Below, one piece after another: positions 7,291 to 10,125 of a stretch of 10,125 nt of DNA (positions are counted from its first letter, which is position 1; the number at the start of each line of letters is the position of its first letter). The notes beneath the pieces are model-generated. The model saw only the letters and a list, made by a program, of their open reading frames with translations, searched no databases and was not told where the DNA came from. Source of the stretch: JAHDHW01 sp964551455 (lineage in GTDB: Bacteria; Bacteroidota; Bacteroidia; Chitinophagales; Saprospiraceae); contig CAZKDA010000177.1 of NCBI GenBank assembly GCA_964551455.1, forward strand, positions 1-10,125, in the 5' to 3' direction. A program made the translations under genes and the position numbers.

Positions 7291-8250
7291 TTAAAAGTCC
7301 CTGTCAGCCGGCTCATCATCCTGTTTTTTAAAAATGTTGAACTGGTAGGTCAATCCGGCGGTAATTATACTTTCTTTACCGACATTCCTGCCGTTGATCG
7401 TATGGTTGAAATAAGCCAGTACGCCAAGTCCTTTCAGGTTTTTGAAATAATATTGAGCGCCGAATCCTAACCTGTGGAAGTTCACCATATTGGTCGGTTG
7501 GGCAGCGTTGTAGGGGCGAATGTCATCTCCGGTGGTTGATTTCAAACCAATATAGTTGGCTTCGACTTTCAGTGAATAATCCAATAGCCACATTCCTGCA
7601 ACTGCGTGGAAATTCCATGCGCTGGGAACATCCATCCAGGCGGTATAATAGCTGCCATTGTTATAATAATAATCCCGTTCGGATTCTGTTTGTCCTCTCC
7701 AGACATAGGCACCGGCACCTCGTAAATACAAGCCGTTGTCCAATTCATATTGGAGGATGCCGCGAAAGCTGAGTTCATTCGTGCCATTACCCAGGCTGTA
7801 TGGCCGGTAATCTGAAAGGTAGTTGGTCATCGGGGTTGCGAAGCCAGCGTTAGCAAGGAAAGCCAGTTTGCCTTTGCCCAATTGTTTTTTTAAAATCACA
7901 CCTTTGAGATTAAAGCTGATGTCCTGAAATCCTTTTGCACCTTGAAAAAAACCGCCGTTTGGTTCCGTGGATTGCGTTTGCGTCCAGGGAGCGCCAACGA
8001 TCAGGTTAAGCCGGTCAAAAATTCCGATAGCTACCATTGGCATTACCGTGTTCCTTTTTACGGTGGCAATGGTTCCGTTAGTTCTCAGTTTTGTTCCTTC
8101 CCAATATTCGTCAAACCAGCTATTTTCGTAAATCATCGCCACACAAATCTCCCCTTGCTTCATCATGATAGCATCGCTGGGAGTTTGTGCCTGTGTCACT
8201 TTTGCGAAAAAGAGAATAAGCATAAAAAGAAGTAAAAGTTGGTTCTTCAT
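7291..8250 (-). CDS. Outer-membrane beta-barrel protein (transporter-like), partner of the haloperoxidase-like gene
   Basis: This is a 319-residue protein with a clear signal peptide (MKNQLLLLFMLILFFAKVTQA, cleavage after Ala21). The mature part is built of alternating-hydrophobicity beta strands joined by Gly/Asn/Asp-rich turns, for example GKGKLAFLANAGFATPM, LYLRGAGAYVW, HRLGFGAQYYF and SIITAGLTYQFNIF. This fits an outer-membrane barrel of 12 or so strands, resembling the MetA-pathway-of-phenol-degradation/transporter-like group; that assignment is from style, not from a hit. A charged tail (KKQDDEPADRDF) follows the last strand, although the final residue is still Phe. It is the first gene of a likely two-gene operon. 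The function may be uptake or export of a small hydrophobic compound linked to the enzyme; that is inference. Confidence 0.82.
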   Translation of the reverse strand: MKNQLLLLFMLILFFAKVTQAQTPSDAIMMKQGEICVAMIYENSWFDEYWEGTKLRTNGTIATVKRNTVMPMVAIGIFDRLNLIVGAPWTQTQSTEPNGGFFQGAKGFQDISFNLKGVILKKQLGKGKLAFLANAGFATPMTNYLSDYRPYSLGNGTNELSFRGILQYELDNGLYLRGAGAYVWRGQTESERDYYYNNGSYYTAWMDVPSAWNFHAVAGMWLLDYSLKVEANYIGLKSTTGDDIRPYNAAQPTNMVNFHRLGFGAQYYFKNLKGLGVLAYFNHTINGRNVGKESIITAGLTYQFNIFKKQDDEPADRDF

Positions 8251-8310
8251 AAGAAATTTATGTTAGTGGTTTAAAAAAAAAATATTAAACAATTAATAAT
8301 CAATGACTTA

Positions 8311-8326
8311 ATGTTCTGATGTTCTG
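8311..8326. repeat. Tandem octamer, possible operator
   Basis: ATGTTCTG occurs twice back to back. The second copy overlaps an inverted repeat, TGTTC (8320-8324) and GAACA (8332-8336) with a seven-base spacer. It lies 61-86 bases upstream of the barrel gene's start, a suitable place for a regulator site. No binding protein is known. Confidence 0.4.
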
Positions 8327-8753
8327 ATTTTGAACAACATTATTGAGGTTAAACTAATCTTGTAGTATGGTTTGTTGCAAGGAGGGACCCAAAGCCGGTT
8401 TTGCTGTCAATTAGCGAATTTCATAAAGTGTTGATCTTTACAAAAACCTTTGAATATCTTGATTTTATTTGGGTAAAAAAATGCTAGTCAAAACCAAGTA
8501 GCCGCAAGTTGAGCATAATATTTTTGCGATACTCAGGAATTTTGCAAACGGGTTTTTTCAAAGGATGAAACAGGGAATTGGTTTGACAAAAAAAATATCT
8601 GGTAATCTAAATTTAGGGGATCAATTTTTCAGGTTCGTCAGTTTCTTTTTCGAGGTTAACAATACCTTTGTCAATGAATTAAACTGTGAACGGCAAACCT
8701 ATTTGTCGTCAGAAAAGCCGTTCGTTTGTGAAAAACAATTCCACACTTTTTAT

Positions 8754-8761
8754 TACCTTCG
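8754..8761 (+). promoter_or_regulatory. Weak -7-like promoter element for the 329-aa secreted protein
   Basis: TACCTTCG matches TAnnTTTG with one mismatch and lies 63 bases before the ATG at 8825, giving a plausible leader of about 57 bases. The nearest TTTG upstream is 25 bases away, longer than usual, so support is weak. Confidence 0.28.
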
Positions 8762-8824
8762 ACACTACAAGAAGCTGAATTCAGAAAGCGCTTGCTTTAA
8801 AATCTTACTTAAAAATAATTGAAC

Positions 8825-9814
8825 ATGAAAACACTCCTCTCCACCATCCTTTTATTGGCCACTTTCAATTTGGTTGCACAGGTTGACTTTCACGCAGGCC
8901 ATTTGTCGGCCGCACAAACCGGTCCCTTGGCTTTGCAAATCGATGTGAAGCTTTATACCAGCACGGATTCCCCCATCGATACCATCAATCTTTGCTTTGG
9001 CGATGGCGTTTGCAAAAGGATTGCCGTGATGTCCCAGCAACCGATCAACCAGTTAGGATTAACGGAATCACTTTTCCAAACGACGCATACCTATGCCGGA
9101 CAAGCATTTTACAAGATCAGCATGTTAGATTGTTGTTGGAGCGGAGATGGTTTGAACACTTCCGATTACGCTGGTTCTCCTTTTGAATTGTTCCTGGAAT
9201 ATGTATTTTTTGATCCGAACTTTTCCGGGCCGAACAGCAGCCCAGTGGATGCCGGAGAGATCAACCTCATCACCGGCAATTATAATGAAGCCTTGAGCAA
9301 TGGTTCAGCTTTTTTTGATCCGGATGGAGATAGCTTGTCGCTGCAATTTATTGTGCCCTACGCCGATAGTGCAGCTTACGAAACCTACCAGTTTCCCGAT
9401 GAGATCAATCCCGGAAGCAATAATGTTTTCACCATCGTGGAGAATGGCTTCCATTGGGATAGCCCCCAGGCTGCCGGAAAATATCATATCGGTTATGAAC
9501 TGACAGAGTACAGAAACGGTAGCCCGATTGCCAAAAGTTACGGCGTTTCATTGATCGAAGTGCAGGATTTGAGCCGCGTGAATGAAACCTTTGGCGGTAA
9601 GTTTAAAATCTATCCGAACCCTGCCGGGGATTTAGTTTTCGTTGAAGGAGAGACATTCGATCGGCTCGAAGTTTACAGCCTTTCCGGCGAAATGCTTTTA
9701 TCGCAAAACGCAACTTTGAACACCATCAATCTGTCGGATTTGCCAGCCGGGGTTTACGTTGTTTCAATTGTGCAGGTTGAGAAGAAATATGCGACTTTGA
9801 TCGAGAAGTTGTAA
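8825..9814 (+). CDS. Secreted protein of unknown function with T9SS type A sorting domain
   Basis: This is a 329-residue precursor. I chose the ATG at 8825, which begins a standard signal peptide (MKTLLSTILLLATFNLVA, cleavage near Ala18/Gln19); an in-frame TTG two codons earlier is less likely. The mature part starts with a beta-rich domain (about 24-130) containing DCCWSGDG at 102-109, a cysteine pair, with two more cysteines at 57 and 63. About 135-250 contains NSSPVDAG, a calcium-site-like DPDGDSLS (165-172) and WDSPQAAGKYHIGYELTEYR (211-230), a pattern I have seen in surface proteins of Bacteroidota but cannot name. A short linker leads to the T9SS domain (about 256-329: FKIYPNPAGD, LEVYSLSGE, LPAGVYVVSI), ending LIEKL. 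It is probably exported by Sec and T9SS to the surface or medium, like the S8 protease. No enzymatic motif was seen; adhesion or a structural role is a guess. Confidence 0.9.
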   Translation: MKTLLSTILLLATFNLVAQVDFHAGHLSAAQTGPLALQIDVKLYTSTDSPIDTINLCFGDGVCKRIAVMSQQPINQLGLTESLFQTTHTYAGQAFYKISMLDCCWSGDGLNTSDYAGSPFELFLEYVFFDPNFSGPNSSPVDAGEINLITGNYNEALSNGSAFFDPDGDSLSLQFIVPYADSAAYETYQFPDEINPGSNNVFTIVENGFHWDSPQAAGKYHIGYELTEYRNGSPIAKSYGVSLIEVQDLSRVNETFGGKFKIYPNPAGDLVFVEGETFDRLEVYSLSGEMLLSQNATLNTINLSDLPAGVYVVSIVQVEKKYATLIEKL

Positions 9815-9861
9815 ATGTGTTAGGGGAAAAGTTTATTAGTTGATTAGGCCTGTCCCGACTG

Positions 9862-9888
9862 GCCCCGACCTGTCGGGGCTGGTCGGGG
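9862..9888. repeat. GC-rich palindromic repeat (CCCCGACC type)
   Basis: Two alternative stems share the same bases: GCCCCGAC (9862-9869) with GTCGGGGC (9872-9879), and CCCCGACC (9863-9870) with GGTCGGGG (9881-9888). A third related TCCCGAC lies just before, at 9853-9859. This nested design is typical of dispersed REP-like elements and contrasts with the A/T-rich surroundings. Confidence 0.7.
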
Positions 9889-9920
9889 TTGATTCAGTTA
9901 CCGAATTAACAAAACTCACC

Positions 9921-9954
9921 ACTCGCGCCACCTCTCTGAGGTGGTGTGCCGAGT
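9921..9954. repeat. Two-part imperfect hairpin element
   Basis: CCACCTC (9928-9934) pairs with GAGGTGG (9938-9944) around TCT, and outer arms ACTCG (9921-9925) and CGAGT (9950-9954) pair across small internal loops. An alternative pairing joins CCGAG (9949-9953) to a CTCGG just downstream. It could be the 5' part of a larger structured repeat reaching about 9980. Confidence 0.6.
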
Positions 9955-10073
9955 ATTACCGGGCCTCGGCGCTAAACTGCGGTTAAAAAATAAGTTGGAC
10001 ATTTTGGTTGAAAGGAAGAAACGGGAGGAGGAAAGGAAAGGAAAGGTTGATTAACTCCCCCGATGATTTCAGC

Positions 10074-10102
10074 CCTGCCTGTCCTGGGGTCATGCAGGCA
10101 GG
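10074..10102. repeat. REP-like hairpin sharing arms with the 81-101 element
   Basis: CCTGCCTG (10074-10081) and CAGGCAGG (10095-10102) are the same arms as in the element inside the DUF1016 fragment, but with a 13-base loop instead of three bases. Two copies 10 kb apart within one window suggest a dispersed family. Confidence 0.65.
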
Positions 10103-10125
10103 TTGCAGCTTAAATCGAATATGCT

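Larger units (their letters stand above)
8251..8824. other. Divergent intergenic region between the barrel operon and the secreted-protein gene
   Basis: These 574 bases separate two divergently transcribed units, so promoters for both should lie here. Visible items are a tandem octamer at 8311-8326, a -7-like TATTTTTG at 8519-8526 (plus strand, no matching -33) and the candidate element at 8754-8761. No convincing minus-strand TAnnTTTG was found. An 85-codon plus frame at 8565-8822 looks like translated A/T-rich spacer and is not called. Confidence 0.6.
9815..10125. other. Palindrome-rich non-coding region
   Basis: No gene is visible. Three separate palindromic elements lie here (9862-9888, 9921-9954, 10074-10102), with a 31-base purine run containing a GGAAA tandem at 10016-10046. 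No clear terminator with a T tract follows the 329-aa protein gene, so the first palindrome may serve as its transcript end. Confidence 0.6.

Noticed and set aside
8565..8822. 85-codon plus-strand ORF just before the 329-aa gene
   Set aside because: Composition (Phe, Lys, Asn, Ser rich) is what A/T-rich spacer gives; it spans the expected promoter region of the next gene and resembles nothing known to me.
10016..10046. Purine-only run with GGAAA tandem units
   Set aside because: Low-complexity sequence of limited length; no feature can be attached to it.

Overview
The window looks like a chromosomal stretch from a member of the Bacteroidota. Two of the four full-length proteins end in a type IX secretion (T9SS) type A sorting domain, one is a lipoprotein with an acidic stretch after its cysteine, start codons lie in A/T-rich leaders without Shine-Dalgarno sequences, and two TAnnTTTG-like -7 elements occur. 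A Saprospirales-type host is a guess from the protein style and is not demonstrated.

Layout. At the left edge (107-265, minus) is the first 46 or so codons of a DUF1016/YhcG-type nuclease gene, cut off by a G10 run and a palindromic repeat. About 620 bp of apparently non-coding DNA follows, with a perfect 15-bp hairpin at 310-343. At 889-4797 (+) lies a 1302-residue secreted subtilisin-like (S8, KP-43-type) protease with accessory beta domains and a T9SS tail, ended by a strong terminator at 4863-4892. An 881-bp convergent intergenic region (4798-5678) carries A/T-rich repeats, a candidate promoter, a 23-codon ORF and two near-identical 37-38 bp repeats, each ending in a hairpin whose stem differs by compensatory changes. 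This is the best candidate in the window for something undescribed.

On the minus strand, 8250 to 5679 is a probable two-gene operon: an outer-membrane beta-barrel protein (7291-8250), then a lipoprotein of the vanadium haloperoxidase/PAP2 acid phosphatase superfamily (5679-7229) whose fold is an internal duplication with only the second half catalytically complete. It ends at its own terminator (5612-5648). A 574-bp divergent region separates it from a 329-residue secreted T9SS protein of unknown function (8825-9814, +). The last 310 bp are non-coding and packed with palindromes, one of which has the same 8-bp arms as the element that interrupts the DUF1016 gene.

How the genes fit together: all four complete products are predicted to leave the cytoplasm. 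The protease and the 329-aa protein would be exported and then carried by T9SS to the surface or medium. The haloperoxidase-like lipoprotein and the barrel would sit at the outer membrane and may act together. No mobile-element transposase, CRISPR array, tRNA or rRNA was seen.
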